From JBPCOB01 sp051000715 (GTDB taxonomy: Bacteria > Actinomycetota > Actinomycetes > JALYNC01), in assembly GCA_051000715.1 (NCBI GenBank), contig JBPCOB010000271.1, positions 1 to 29,034 on the forward strand: DNA of 29,034 nucleotides, written 5' to 3'. The translations under genes and the position numbers were made by a program. Below, in pieces: positions 16,478 to 24,526 of the stretch (position 1 is the stretch's first letter; each line of letters opens with the position of its first letter). The notes below the pieces were generated by a model. That model saw only the letters and a list, made by a program, of their open reading frames with translations, ran no database searches and was not told where the DNA came from.

Positions 16478-18466
16478 TCAGATGTCGAGGAAGCGAACGT
16501 CCTTGGCGTTGCGGGTGATGAAGCTGCGGCGCGCTTCGACGTCCTCGCCCATGAGGACGCTGAACAGCTCGTCCGCGGTGGCCGCGTCGTCGAGGGTCAC
16601 CTGGAGCAGGATCCGGTTGGCCGGGTCCATCGTGGTCTCCCACAGCTCCTTGGCATTCATCTCGCCGAGCCCCTTGTAGCGGGCGATGGCGTCCTCCTTG
16701 GGCAGCTTCTTCCCCGCCGCCTGCCCGATCTCGATCAGGCTGTCCCGCTCCCGTTCGGAGTAGGCGTAGTCGGGAGCGGCCTTCGTCCACTTGATCTTGT
16801 ATAGCGGGGGCTGGGCGAGGTAGACGTGCCCGGCCTCGATCAGCGGCCGCATGAAGCGGAACAACAAGGTGAGCAGCAGGGTGCGGATGTGCTGGCCGTC
16901 GACGTCGGCGTCGGCCATCAGCACGATCTTGTGATAGCGCAGCTTGTCGAGGTCGAAGTCGTCGTGGATGCCGGTGCCCAGAGCGGTGATCAGCGCCTGC
17001 ACCTCGGTGTTCTTCAGCACCCGGTCGATGCGGGCCTTCTCGACGTTGATGATCTTCCCGCGGATCGGCAGGATCGCCTGGAACATCGAGTCGCGGCAGG
17101 ACTTCGCCGAGCCGCCCGCGCTGTCACCCTCGACGATGTAGAGCTCGCTGGCGCGCGGATCCGTCGAGCGGCAGTCGGCCAGCTTGCCCGGCAGCGAGCC
17201 CACGTCGAGCAGCCCCTTGCGCCGGGTCAGGTCGCGCGCCTGCCGGGCGGCGATGCGGGCCCGGGCCGCCTGGGACGCCTTGACGATGACGTCCTTGGCC
17301 TCACCGGGATTGCGGTCGAACCAGTCCCGCAGCCAGTCGTTGCAGGCCTTCTGAACGAAGCTCTTCGCCTCGGTGTTGCCCAGCTTGGTCTTCGTCTGGC
17401 CCTCGAACTGCGGGTTGGCCAGCTTCACCGACACGATCGCGGTGAGCCCTTCGCGGACGTCGTCGCCGGTCAGCGCGTCGTCCTTGTCTTTCAGCAGGCT
17501 CTTGTCGCGGGCGTAGCGGTTCACGATCGAGGTCAGCGCGGAGCGGAAGCCTTCCTCGTGGGTGCCCCCCTCGTGGGTGTTGATGGTGTTGGCGAAGGTG
17601 TAGACGGACTCGGCGTACGTCGCGTTCCACTGCATCGCCACCTCGACCGCGATGCCGTCGCCCTCGGCCCCGAAGCCGATCACCGACTTGTGGATCGGCT
17701 CCTTGGTGGCGTTCAGGTGCCGGACGAAGTCCTCGATGCCGCCCTGGTACTGGTAGGTCACCTCGGTCGGCACCTCGGTGCGCTCGTCACGCAGCGAGAT
17801 CAGCAGCCCGCGGTTGAGGAACGCCATCTCCTGCAGCCGGCGGGAGAGCGTCTCGAAGGAGTACGTCGTGGTCTCGAAGATCTCCTCGTCGGCCCAGAAC
17901 GTCACCATGGTGCCGTGCTCGAGCGTTGGCGCACCCTTGGCCAGCGGGGCCGCAGGGCGGCTGTGGTCGTAGGGCTGCGTCCACACGTGCCCGTCCGTGC
18001 GAATCTCGACCTCGAGCCGGGACGACAGCGCGTTGACCACCGAGACGCCCACGCCGTGCAGGCCGCCGGAGACGGCGTAGGACTTGCCGTCGAACTTGCC
18101 GCCGGAGTGCAGCGTGGTCAGCACGACCTCGACGGCCGGCCGCTTCTCCACCGGGTGCCGGCCGACCGGGATGCCGCGGCCGTTGTCACGGACCCGCACC
18201 CCGCCGTCGGCGAGCAGGATCACCGAGATCGTGTCGCAGACCCCGGCGAGTGCCTCGTCGACGGCATTGTCGACCACCTCTTGGACCAGGTGGTGCAGCC
18301 CCCGCTCACCGGTGGACCCGATGTACATGCCCGGGCGTTTGCGGACCGCCTCTAGGCCCTCGAGGACGGTGATCGATGCGGCATCGTAGGCCACGACGGC
18401 AATATCCTCGCGATCGTCTTGGGACGCCGCACGAGGGTTGGCAGTCGGCGTCGGAACTATCAGCAT
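16478..18466 (-). CDS. gyrB: DNA gyrase subunit B
   Basis: A 662-residue ATPase subunit of DNA gyrase. The GHKL ATPase domain shows RKRPGMYIGSTGERGLHHL, EVVDNAVDEALAG, DNGRGIPVG and GLHGVGVSVVNALS. The TOPRIM domain shows YIVEGDSAGGSAKS and MADADVDGQHI, and the chain ends in the conserved DVRFLDI. No domain insertion is present; the length is normal. Where most gyrases have Gly after SAKS (SAKSGRDS), this one has Cys (SAKSCRDS). The ATG at 18466 is chosen as the first start after the upstream spacer (AGG 4 bases ahead). GTG at 18394, just before YDAASITVLEGLEAV, would give a shorter N-terminus like that of mycobacteria and cannot be excluded. Confidence 0.96.
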   Translation of the reverse strand: MLIVPTPTANPRAASQDDREDIAVVAYDAASITVLEGLEAVRKRPGMYIGSTGERGLHHLVQEVVDNAVDEALAGVCDTISVILLADGGVRVRDNGRGIPVGRHPVEKRPAVEVVLTTLHSGGKFDGKSYAVSGGLHGVGVSVVNALSSRLEVEIRTDGHVWTQPYDHSRPAAPLAKGAPTLEHGTMVTFWADEEIFETTTYSFETLSRRLQEMAFLNRGLLISLRDERTEVPTEVTYQYQGGIEDFVRHLNATKEPIHKSVIGFGAEGDGIAVEVAMQWNATYAESVYTFANTINTHEGGTHEEGFRSALTSIVNRYARDKSLLKDKDDALTGDDVREGLTAIVSVKLANPQFEGQTKTKLGNTEAKSFVQKACNDWLRDWFDRNPGEAKDVIVKASQAARARIAARQARDLTRRKGLLDVGSLPGKLADCRSTDPRASELYIVEGDSAGGSAKSCRDSMFQAILPIRGKIINVEKARIDRVLKNTEVQALITALGTGIHDDFDLDKLRYHKIVLMADADVDGQHIRTLLLTLLFRFMRPLIEAGHVYLAQPPLYKIKWTKAAPDYAYSERERDSLIEIGQAAGKKLPKEDAIARYKGLGEMNAKELWETTMDPANRILLQVTLDDAATADELFSVLMGEDVEARRSFITRNAKDVRFLDI

Positions 18467-18506
18467 CCTACCTGTACGGCGTCCGCCGAGCTGCGAAAGA
18501 GGCCGC

Positions 18507-18531
18507 TGTGGAGGCGCGTCGCGCGTCCACA
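18507..18531. repeat. 25-bp near-perfect inverted repeat upstream of gyrB
   Basis: The left arm TGTGGAGGCGCG (18507-18518) and right arm CGCGCGTCCACA (18520-18531) are reverse complements with one mismatch, around a single T at 18519. The dyad sits in the 119-base spacer between dciA and gyrB, 41 to 65 bases upstream of the chosen gyrB start. It could act as a hairpin (attenuator or weak terminator; no U-run follows), or as an operator or cruciform for gyrBA control. The outer six bases TGTGGA/TCCACA also resemble DnaA-box halves. Confidence 0.7.
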
Positions 18532-18585
18532 CCCCCCCTGCGCATCCCCCCACATGAGGCCGCGGCTCGCCGATCTCAAAGCCCG

Positions 18586-19185
18586 TCAGCCGTAGGTGTC
18601 CCGCGGGCCTCGGCCACCGGTCACCCGCCGTGGGCCAGAGTGCCAGTCCGGTGCGGTGGGCCCGTGCACCCGCAGGCTGCGGACCACGCCGGCGCCGAGC
18701 TCGCTGGCGAGCCGCGCCAGGACCGCCGGCGCGAGGAGCCGCACCTGCGTCGCCCAGGCGGTCGACTCCGCCACCAGCACCAGCTCCCCGTCGTCGAGCC
18801 GCTCCGGGCGGCAGTGCGCCGCCAGGTCCACGCCTACGAGCGCGTCCCACCGGCCGAGCACCGCACCTGCCTGCACCGGTGCGGTCCAGCCCCGTTCGTC
18901 GACCAGCCGGCGGATCGCCGAGCCGAAGAGCTCCGGGCCGTCGTTCGCGCCAGCCGGGCTCTCACGGCGGGAGCCGCGGGGGACCGCCGGCCGGGCCGCG
19001 GGCCCACCGGCCGACCGGCGGCGTGCGTCGGCGTCGGCCTTGGCCCGGGCGAGAGCCGCGCGGGCCGGGTCGCCGCACGCGCGCTGCGTGCCGTGGTCCG
19101 CTGCTGCCGGGTTGTCGGTGCCTTCGTCGTACGGGTTCCCGTCAACCTCCGCCGGCCGTCCAGGAGCAGCGGTCTCATCCGACAC
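18586..19185 (-). CDS. dciA: DciA: DUF721 protein, replicative helicase loader/operator
   Basis: A 199-residue protein. The N-terminal 80 residues are Ala/Arg-rich and probably disordered. The C-terminal DUF721 domain (about 90-185) has the family pattern IRRLVDERGWTAPVQAGAVLGRWDALVG, LDDGELVLVAESTAWATQVRLLAP and VRSLRVHGP. DUF721 proteins between recF and gyrB (Rv0004 in M. tuberculosis) are DciA, which helps load the DnaB helicase in bacteria lacking DnaC. The GTG start is chosen because the reading then overlaps the recF end by 11 bases, the usual coupling here, and an AGG lies 7 bases upstream. The longer open frame inside recF is a shadow. Confidence 0.92.
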   Translation of the reverse strand: MSDETAAPGRPAEVDGNPYDEGTDNPAAADHGTQRACGDPARAALARAKADADARRRSAGGPAARPAVPRGSRRESPAGANDGPELFGSAIRRLVDERGWTAPVQAGAVLGRWDALVGVDLAAHCRPERLDDGELVLVAESTAWATQVRLLAPAVLARLASELGAGVVRSLRVHGPTAPDWHSGPRRVTGGRGPRDTYG

Positions 19186-20302
19186 GGCGCACCTGGCCGG
19201 CGGAAACGTCGTAGCGCAGGCCACCGAGGCTCGCCGGTACGTCAGCGGGCACCGCGGCGGTGACCAGGACCTGCTCCGCGGGGGCCACCAGGCGAGCCAG
19301 CCGGTCCCGACGACCGGCATCGAGCTCGGCGAAGACATCGTCGAGGACCAGCACCGGCTCACCGCCGTCGGAGCGCAGCAGCTCGTACGCCGCCAGCCGC
19401 AGGGCCAGCGCGTAGGACCAGGACTCCCCGTGGCTGGCGTAGCCCCGAGCCGGCAGCCCGGCCAGGCCGAGGACCAGGTCGTCGCGGTGCGGGCCCACCA
19501 GGCTGACCCCCCGCTCGAGCTCCTCGGCGCGGCGGCGGCCGGCCTCGTCCAGCAGCGCGGCGGTGAGCGCCTGCCGATCCGGCTCCAGTGGAGCCCGGTC
19601 CGCCAGCGAGCTGCGGTAGTCGAGCGCCGTGAAGCCCCCGTCGTCGGAGACCGCGGCGTAGGCCTTGTCTACCAGCGGCCGAAGCTGGTCCACCAGCTCC
19701 AGTCGGGCGGCCAGCAACTCGCCGCCGGTCCGGGCCAGGTGGGCGTCCCACACGTCGAGCGTGCGCAGATCCCCACCCCCTGACCGCCGCGCGGCGGCGG
19801 CCGACTTGAGCAGGGCGTTGCGCTGCTTGAGGACCCGGTCGAAGTCGGCCCGTACGCCGGCGAAGCGCGGGGCCCGGGCGACCAGCAGCTCGTCGAGCAT
19901 CCGCCGACGTTCCGCCGGATCGCCCTTGACTACCGCGAGATCTTCCGGCGCGAACAGCACCGTCCGCAGCAGCCCGAGCACCTCGCGAGGGCGCGGCACG
20001 GGCGCTCCATTGACCCGGGCCCGCCCGGCCCGCCCCGGCACCAGCTCGAGCTCCACAAGCGCTCGCCGGGCGTCCCGGACCACGGCAGCCCGGACGACCG
20101 CCCGCTCGGCTCCGACGCGGACCAGCGGCGCGGTCATTGCGACCCGGTGGCTGGCCAGGGTCGCGACGTAGCAGACGGCCTCGACCAGGTTGGTCTTGCC
20201 GTGCCCGTTGGGACCGACGAACGCGCTGACCCCGGGATCCAGATCCAGAGCCGCACCGGCGTACGAGCGGAAATCGGTGAGCGAGAGGTGCGCGACGTAC
20301 AT
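19175..20302 (-). CDS. recF: RecF: DNA replication/repair ATPase
   Basis: A 375-residue SMC-like ATPase that helps load RecA at single-stranded gaps. The Walker A is GPNGHGKT (30-37). The ABC signature is SHGESWSYALALRLA and the Walker B is PVLVLDDVFAELD, both near the C-terminus; MYVAHLSLTDFRSY is the standard RecF start. Length is normal. The ATG is 23 bases after the gnd stop, and the 3' end overlaps dciA by 11 bases. Confidence 0.97.
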   Translation of the reverse strand: MYVAHLSLTDFRSYAGAALDLDPGVSAFVGPNGHGKTNLVEAVCYVATLASHRVAMTAPLVRVGAERAVVRAAVVRDARRALVELELVPGRAGRARVNGAPVPRPREVLGLLRTVLFAPEDLAVVKGDPAERRRMLDELLVARAPRFAGVRADFDRVLKQRNALLKSAAAARRSGGGDLRTLDVWDAHLARTGGELLAARLELVDQLRPLVDKAYAAVSDDGGFTALDYRSSLADRAPLEPDRQALTAALLDEAGRRRAEELERGVSLVGPHRDDLVLGLAGLPARGYASHGESWSYALALRLAAYELLRSDGGEPVLVLDDVFAELDAGRRDRLARLVAPAEQVLVTAAVPADVPASLGGLRYDVSAGQVRRVG

Positions 20303-20325
20303 GGCGGGGGCGGCGTTGCAGCGGC

Positions 20326-21282
20326 TCAGCGCCGGGTCGCCGCCGGGTCGTGCTCATGGTCCTCGTGGTCGGCATCCGCACCGGGCGCGTCCGCACCGTG
20401 CTCGAACGAACCCGCAGCCGCGGTGACCGCGTGACCGCCGAACTGGTTGCGGAGCGCCGCGACGACCTTCATCGCCGGGGAGTCGTCCTGCCGGGAGGCG
20501 AACCGGGCGAACAAGGCCGCCGAGATCACCGGCATGGGTACGGCGTGGTCGACCGCTGCCTGCACGGTCCAGCGGCCCTCGCCGCTGTCGACGGCGTAAC
20601 CGCGCAGCTCGGACAGGTCGTCGTCGACGTCCAGCGCGCGGACCAGCAGGTCGAGCAGCCAGGAGCGGATGACGGTGCCGCGCTGCCAGGAGCGGAACAC
20701 CTCCGGCACGTTCTGAACGACGTCGGTGGCCTCGAGCAGCTCCCAGCCCTCGGCGTAGGCCTGCATGAGCCCGTACTCGATGCCGTTGTGCACCATCTTG
20801 GCGAAGTGGCCGGCACCGACCGGTCCGGCGTGCACGAAGCCGAAATCCCCCTCCGGCTTCAAGGTGTCGAACACCGGCTGGACCCGAGCGACGTTCTGTT
20901 CGGAGCCGCCCACCATCAGCGCGTAGCCCTCGGTCAGGCCCCAGACTCCGCCGCTGACCCCGGCGTCGACGAACCCGATCCCCTTCGGCTCCAGGTCGTG
21001 GCTGTGCCGGATGTCGTCGGTGTAACGGGAGTTGCCGCCGTCCACGATCAGGTCGCCCTCGGCGAGCAGCTTCATCAGCTCGTCGACGGTGGAGTACGTC
21101 GCCTCGCCGGCCGGCACCATGAGCCAGATGACTCGCGGCGCGGCGAGCCGGTCGACGAGGTCGGCGAGGGTGTCGACGTCACCACCCGAGTGGGCGTACC
21201 CCACCACGGTGTGGCCCTCGCGGCGGAGCCGCTCGGCCATGTTGGCGCCCATCTTCCCCAGGCCGACCATGCCGAGCTCCAC
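20326..21282 (-). CDS. gnd: 6-phosphogluconate dehydrogenase, decarboxylating, short form
   Basis: A 318-residue enzyme of the short (about 300-residue) bacterial 6PGDH type. It oxidatively decarboxylates 6-phosphogluconate to ribulose 5-phosphate in the pentose phosphate pathway. The Rossmann motif GLGKMGANMAERL starts at residue 7. VDGGNSRYTDD, DAGVSGGVWGLTEGYALMVGG and the catalytic HFAKMVHNGIEYGLMQAYAEG follow. The last 25 residues form an unusual His/Asp/Glu-rich tail (HEDHEHD). Cofactor preference cannot be read safely. The GTG start has AGGAGG 4 bases upstream. Insertion between dnaN and recF is known in several actinobacteria (for example Streptomyces). Confidence 0.95.
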   Translation of the reverse strand: MELGMVGLGKMGANMAERLRREGHTVVGYAHSGGDVDTLADLVDRLAAPRVIWLMVPAGEATYSTVDELMKLLAEGDLIVDGGNSRYTDDIRHSHDLEPKGIGFVDAGVSGGVWGLTEGYALMVGGSEQNVARVQPVFDTLKPEGDFGFVHAGPVGAGHFAKMVHNGIEYGLMQAYAEGWELLEATDVVQNVPEVFRSWQRGTVIRSWLLDLLVRALDVDDDLSELRGYAVDSGEGRWTVQAAVDHAVPMPVISAALFARFASRQDDSPAMKVVAALRNQFGGHAVTAAAGSFEHGADAPGADADHEDHEHDPAATRR

Positions 21283-21319
21283 GGTGCCTCCTGTGTGTCG
21301 TTCCGCGCTGATGGTGCGG

Positions 21320-22435
21320 TCAGCCGGACAGCCGGATCGGCATCAGCAGGTAACGGTAGTCCGCCCCCGGGTCCTTGCCGGTGACGACGGCAGGGCGGGC
21401 GGGGCTGGTGAAAGCCAGCCGAGCGACGTCGGAGTCGATGGCTGCCAGCCCGTCGAGCAGGTAACCCGGGTTGAAGGCGATGGTCATGGGCTCCCCGTCG
21501 TAGGTCACTTCGAGCAGCTCCCGCGCCTGGGCCTCGTCGGCGCCGCCCGCCTCGAGCTCCACGCCGTCCGCGGAGAACGACAGTCGGACCGGTGAGTGCC
21601 GGGCAGCAACCAGGGAGACCCGCTTCACCGCCTCCACCAGCCCCGCGGTGTCGACCAGCGCGGTGGCGGCGAACTCGGTCGGCAGCAGCGAGCGGTATTT
21701 GGGAAACTCACCATCGAGCAGGCGGGTCGTCGTACGGCGCCGTCCACCGGTGAACCCGATGAGCCCTTCGCCGGCCGACCCGGCGGCCAGCGCCATGGTG
21801 ACCTCTGCGCCTGCGGTGAGTGCCTTGGCGGTCTCCGCCAGCGTGCGCGCAGGTACCAGCGCGGTGGCGGACAGGCCGGGCGCCTCGGGTTGCCAGCGAA
21901 GCTCCCGGACGGCGAGCCGGTACCGGTCGGTGGCGGCCAGCGTGATCACCTCGCCGTCGATCTCCACCCGTACGCCGGTGAGCACCGGCAGGGTGTCGTC
22001 CCGGCCGGCCGCCGTGGCGACCGAGCTCACCGCGGCGGCGAAGGCATCGCTGCCGATCGTGCCGCTGGCCGTGGGCATCTCGGGCAACGTCGGGTAGTCC
22101 TCGACCGGCAGGACCGGGAGCAGGAAACGGGCCGGACCGCAGTTCAGCGCGACCCGAGCTCCCTCCGTCGCCAGCTCCACCGGAGCGCCGGGCAGGCTCC
22201 GGCAGATCTCCGCCAACAGGCGGCCAGACACGAGTGCCCGGCCACCCTCCGAGGTGGTGACCTCAAGCTGTGCCTGGGCCGCCACCTCGTAGTCGAAACC
22301 GGACAACGTCAGTTCGTGCCCGTCGACCTCCAGCAACAAGCCGGCCAGCACCGGTACCGGTGGCCGGGACGGCAGGGTGCGAGCCGTCCACGCCACCGCG
22401 TCGGCCAGCACATCGCGCTCGACTCGGAACTTCAT
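21320..22435 (-). CDS. dnaN: DNA polymerase III beta subunit (sliding clamp)
   Basis: A 371-residue clamp protein that encircles DNA and tethers polymerase III and repair enzymes. The start MKFRVERDVLADAVAWTARTLPSRPPVPVLAGLLLE, DDTLPVLTGVRVEIDG in the second domain and the C-terminal ending YRYLLMPIRLSG are characteristic. The ATG is chosen on the family start and GGAGG 8 bases upstream; the frame is open a further 31 codons upstream but without homology. It is the first gene after the oriC spacer; gnd follows 37 bases downstream. Confidence 0.97.
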   Translation of the reverse strand: MKFRVERDVLADAVAWTARTLPSRPPVPVLAGLLLEVDGHELTLSGFDYEVAAQAQLEVTTSEGGRALVSGRLLAEICRSLPGAPVELATEGARVALNCGPARFLLPVLPVEDYPTLPEMPTASGTIGSDAFAAAVSSVATAAGRDDTLPVLTGVRVEIDGEVITLAATDRYRLAVRELRWQPEAPGLSATALVPARTLAETAKALTAGAEVTMALAAGSAGEGLIGFTGGRRRTTTRLLDGEFPKYRSLLPTEFAATALVDTAGLVEAVKRVSLVAARHSPVRLSFSADGVELEAGGADEAQARELLEVTYDGEPMTIAFNPGYLLDGLAAIDSDVARLAFTSPARPAVVTGKDPGADYRYLLMPIRLSG

Positions 22436-22771
22436 CGGGACCGCCTCCTCGACGCGTCGGTCGGTCGGGTGAGCATGGCTAAGAGGGCGGACGTGTTGGG
22501 CGCGGTCTGCACAGCAAGTCGCTTCCACCCTGCGGTTCGTAGTTCTTCAGGACAGTCAGAAACGTCGTGTTCGTCGGGGCGGTGGATGCTGTGGATCGCG
22601 GCCTTCCCCGCAGGTCGTCGCGCTCGGCGGCCGGGATCGACGTTGTGGGCGGCCGGGGGACGCACCGGTGCACGGCTGGGAATGCCTGCCGACCGCCGCC
22701 GCCGGTTCCCCGAACCCCGGCTCACGTCCACAGAGTTGTCCCCAGCCTGTGCACATTGTGTCGTGGACACG
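22436..22771. other. oriC: dnaA-dnaN intergenic region, expected oriC
   Basis: This 336-base non-coding spacer lies between the dnaA stop and the dnaN start, the place of oriC in nearly all actinobacteria. Box-like sequences cluster beside dnaA: ACGTCCACA (22724-22732, 7/9), TTGTCCCCA (22736-22744, 8/9), TGTGCACAT (22748-22756, 7/9) and CGTGGACAC (22762-22770, 7/9 on the reverse strand). A weaker TGTGGATCG lies at 22590-22598. No perfect TTGTCCACA or TTATCCACA is present, and there is no obvious AT-rich unwinding element; the least GC-rich stretch is about 22530-22570. The spacer must also carry the dnaN promoter. The oriC call rests mainly on gene context. Confidence 0.6.
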
Positions 22772-24181
22772 TCAGTGCCGGCCCTGCGACTTGATCTTCG
22801 CACTGAGGTCTGTCACCTGGTTGAAGGTCGTCCGGCGCTCCGCCATCAGTGCGCGGATCTTGCGGTCGGCATGCATGACGGTCGTGTGGTCCCGGTTGCC
22901 GAACTGCTGCCCGATCTTGGGCAACGACATGCTCGTCAGCTCGCGGCACAGGTACATCGCGATCTGCCGGGCGTTGACCAGACTGCGGCTGCGGGACGAG
23001 CCGCAGAGGTCCTCCATCGACAGCCCGAAGTAGGAGGCGGTGGCGGCCATGATGGTCGCCGCGGTGACCTCCGGGCCGCCCCCGTAAGGAATGAGGTCCT
23101 TGAGCACGATCTCCACGAGGGACAGATCGATGCGCTGGCGGTTGAGGCTGGCGAACGCCGTCACCCGGATCAGCGCGCCCTCCAGCTCCCGAATATTGGT
23201 AGAGATCTTGGTGGCGATGTACTCGAGTACCTCCGGCGGCGCGTCCAGCCGCTCCGAGATGGCCTTCTTGCGCAGGATCGCGATGCGGGTCTCCAGGTCG
23301 GGGAACTGGACATCGGTCACCAGTCCCCACTCCATCCGGTTGCGTAGGCGGTCGTCCAGCGTGGACAGCTGCTTCGGTGGCCGGTCGGAGGTGATCACGA
23401 TCTGCTTGTTGTTGTTGTGCAGGGAGTTGAAGGTATGGAAGAACTCCTCCTGGGTGCGCTCCTTGTGCTCTATGAACTGGATGTCGTCGATCAGCAGGAC
23501 ATCGATGTCGCGGTAGCGGCGCTGGAAGGCATAGGCGTTACCGTCGCGGACGACGTTGATGAACTCGTTGGTGAACTCCTCCGAGCTCGCGTACCGCACC
23601 CGGGACTTGGCGAAGAGGCGCTGGGTGTAGTGCCCGATGGCGTGCAGAAGGTGGGTCTTGCCGAGGCCCGAGTCACCGTAGATGAACAGCGGGTTGTAGG
23701 CGCGCGCCGGTGCCTCGGCGACGGCGACGGCCGCGGCGTGCGAGAAGCGGTTGCTGTCACCGATGACGAAGCTACCGAACTGGTACTTGGAGTTGAGCCG
23801 GGCGGGTTCGGTCAGCCGAGCGGCGCTGTCCCGGCCGTAGCCGGGAACTGCGCGAGTCGCGGGCTCGACAGCCACCGAGGGCTCGCCGGCCGCCGGTTCG
23901 ACCGGTGCCGCAGCACCCTGGTCGACGATCACCGTGACGCGCACGTCGTACCCGAGCTCCTTGGCCAGGGCGCTGAGGATCCGCGGCCGCAGCCGGCTGT
24001 CCAGGATGTCCTTCGCGAACTCGTTCGGCGCTGCCAACAGGGCGGTGTCATCGACCAGGGCCAACGGCCGGGTCAGCTCGATCCAGGCTCGGTGCTGGGG
24101 GGGCAACTCGTCGGCCAGGCCGGCCAGCGCGGCCGACCAGACGGCGGCGAGCGCCGGTGCTTCGTGGGGCCCAGTGGCCAC
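22772..24181 (-). CDS. dnaA: DnaA: chromosomal replication initiator
   Basis: A 469-residue AAA+ protein that binds DnaA boxes and opens oriC. Domain I covers about 1-85. A short Ala/Glu/Pro linker (about 86-128) is much shorter than the long acidic linkers of Streptomyces. The AAA+ domain starts with LNSKYQFGSFVIGDSNRFSHAA, with Walker A GDSGLGKTH (169-177) and Walker B LLIDDIQF (D232, D233). The C-terminal helix-turn-helix carries the DnaA signature GNRDHTTVMHADRKI (428-442). The GTG start has GAGGAG 6 bases upstream. The gene is divergent from rpmH. Confidence 0.98.
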   Translation of the reverse strand: MATGPHEAPALAAVWSAALAGLADELPPQHRAWIELTRPLALVDDTALLAAPNEFAKDILDSRLRPRILSALAKELGYDVRVTVIVDQGAAAPVEPAAGEPSVAVEPATRAVPGYGRDSAARLTEPARLNSKYQFGSFVIGDSNRFSHAAAVAVAEAPARAYNPLFIYGDSGLGKTHLLHAIGHYTQRLFAKSRVRYASSEEFTNEFINVVRDGNAYAFQRRYRDIDVLLIDDIQFIEHKERTQEEFFHTFNSLHNNNKQIVITSDRPPKQLSTLDDRLRNRMEWGLVTDVQFPDLETRIAILRKKAISERLDAPPEVLEYIATKISTNIRELEGALIRVTAFASLNRQRIDLSLVEIVLKDLIPYGGGPEVTAATIMAATASYFGLSMEDLCGSSRSRSLVNARQIAMYLCRELTSMSLPKIGQQFGNRDHTTVMHADRKIRALMAERRTTFNQVTDLSAKIKSQGRH

Positions 24182-24526
24182 GGTGCGCTCCTCAACGAAC
24201 CGGTACCTCGCGAGCCCCGGCCGTCACATGGTCGTGATGCGTACACCGGCCGACCGGCCGCGGTACGAACCGGCCGGCAGGGGCGCCGGAGACGTGCTGG
24301 CACGCGCTGCGGAACGCTGGCCCAACTAGGTGGCCGATGTTCCGCCGGCGGGGGAAGTCCTGCGGTCGACGCTAACAGCGGGCGGGCACCCCCTACAAGC
24401 CGCTGTGGACACCAGCCCGAACCAACACGCCCAGTCGGGTTCGAACCCGACCGGTGGCGTATTCTGACGAGGATCGCGACGGCCGCCCACCTGGCCCCGC
24501 CGCCCCCGCCTGCTGGGAGCCCGCAA
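24182..24526. promoter_or_regulatory. Divergent dnaA/rpmH promoter region
   Basis: This 345-base spacer holds the promoters of dnaA (leftward) and rpmH (rightward). Seen directly: a box TGTGGACAC (24404-24412), one base from TGTGGACAA, a candidate DnaA autoregulatory site; a perfect 18-bp palindrome (24434-24451); and a -10-like TATTCT (24460-24465), 61 bases before the rpmH start. Repeated CGGCCG-rich stretches occupy 24246-24280. No open frame with coding character is visible. Confidence 0.55.
24434..24451. repeat. 18-bp perfect palindrome overlapping the rpmH -35 region
   Basis: GTCGGGTTCGAACCCGAC is identical to its reverse complement. It ends 8 bases before the -10-like TATTCT, so it covers where the -35 element would be. 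It also looks like a tRNA T-arm (stem CGGG, loop TTCGAAC, stem CCCG), but no acceptor, D or anticodon arm surrounds it, so it is not a tRNA. It could be an operator or a chance T-arm mimic. Confidence 0.65.

Noticed and set aside
16826..18355. 509-codon plus-strand open frame opposite gyrB
   Set aside because: It is antisense to the conserved gyrB; composition is that of a mirror frame.
24434..24451. Possible tRNA gene or tRNA fragment from the T-arm-like palindrome
   Set aside because: No acceptor, D or anticodon arm can be found within 80 bases on either strand.
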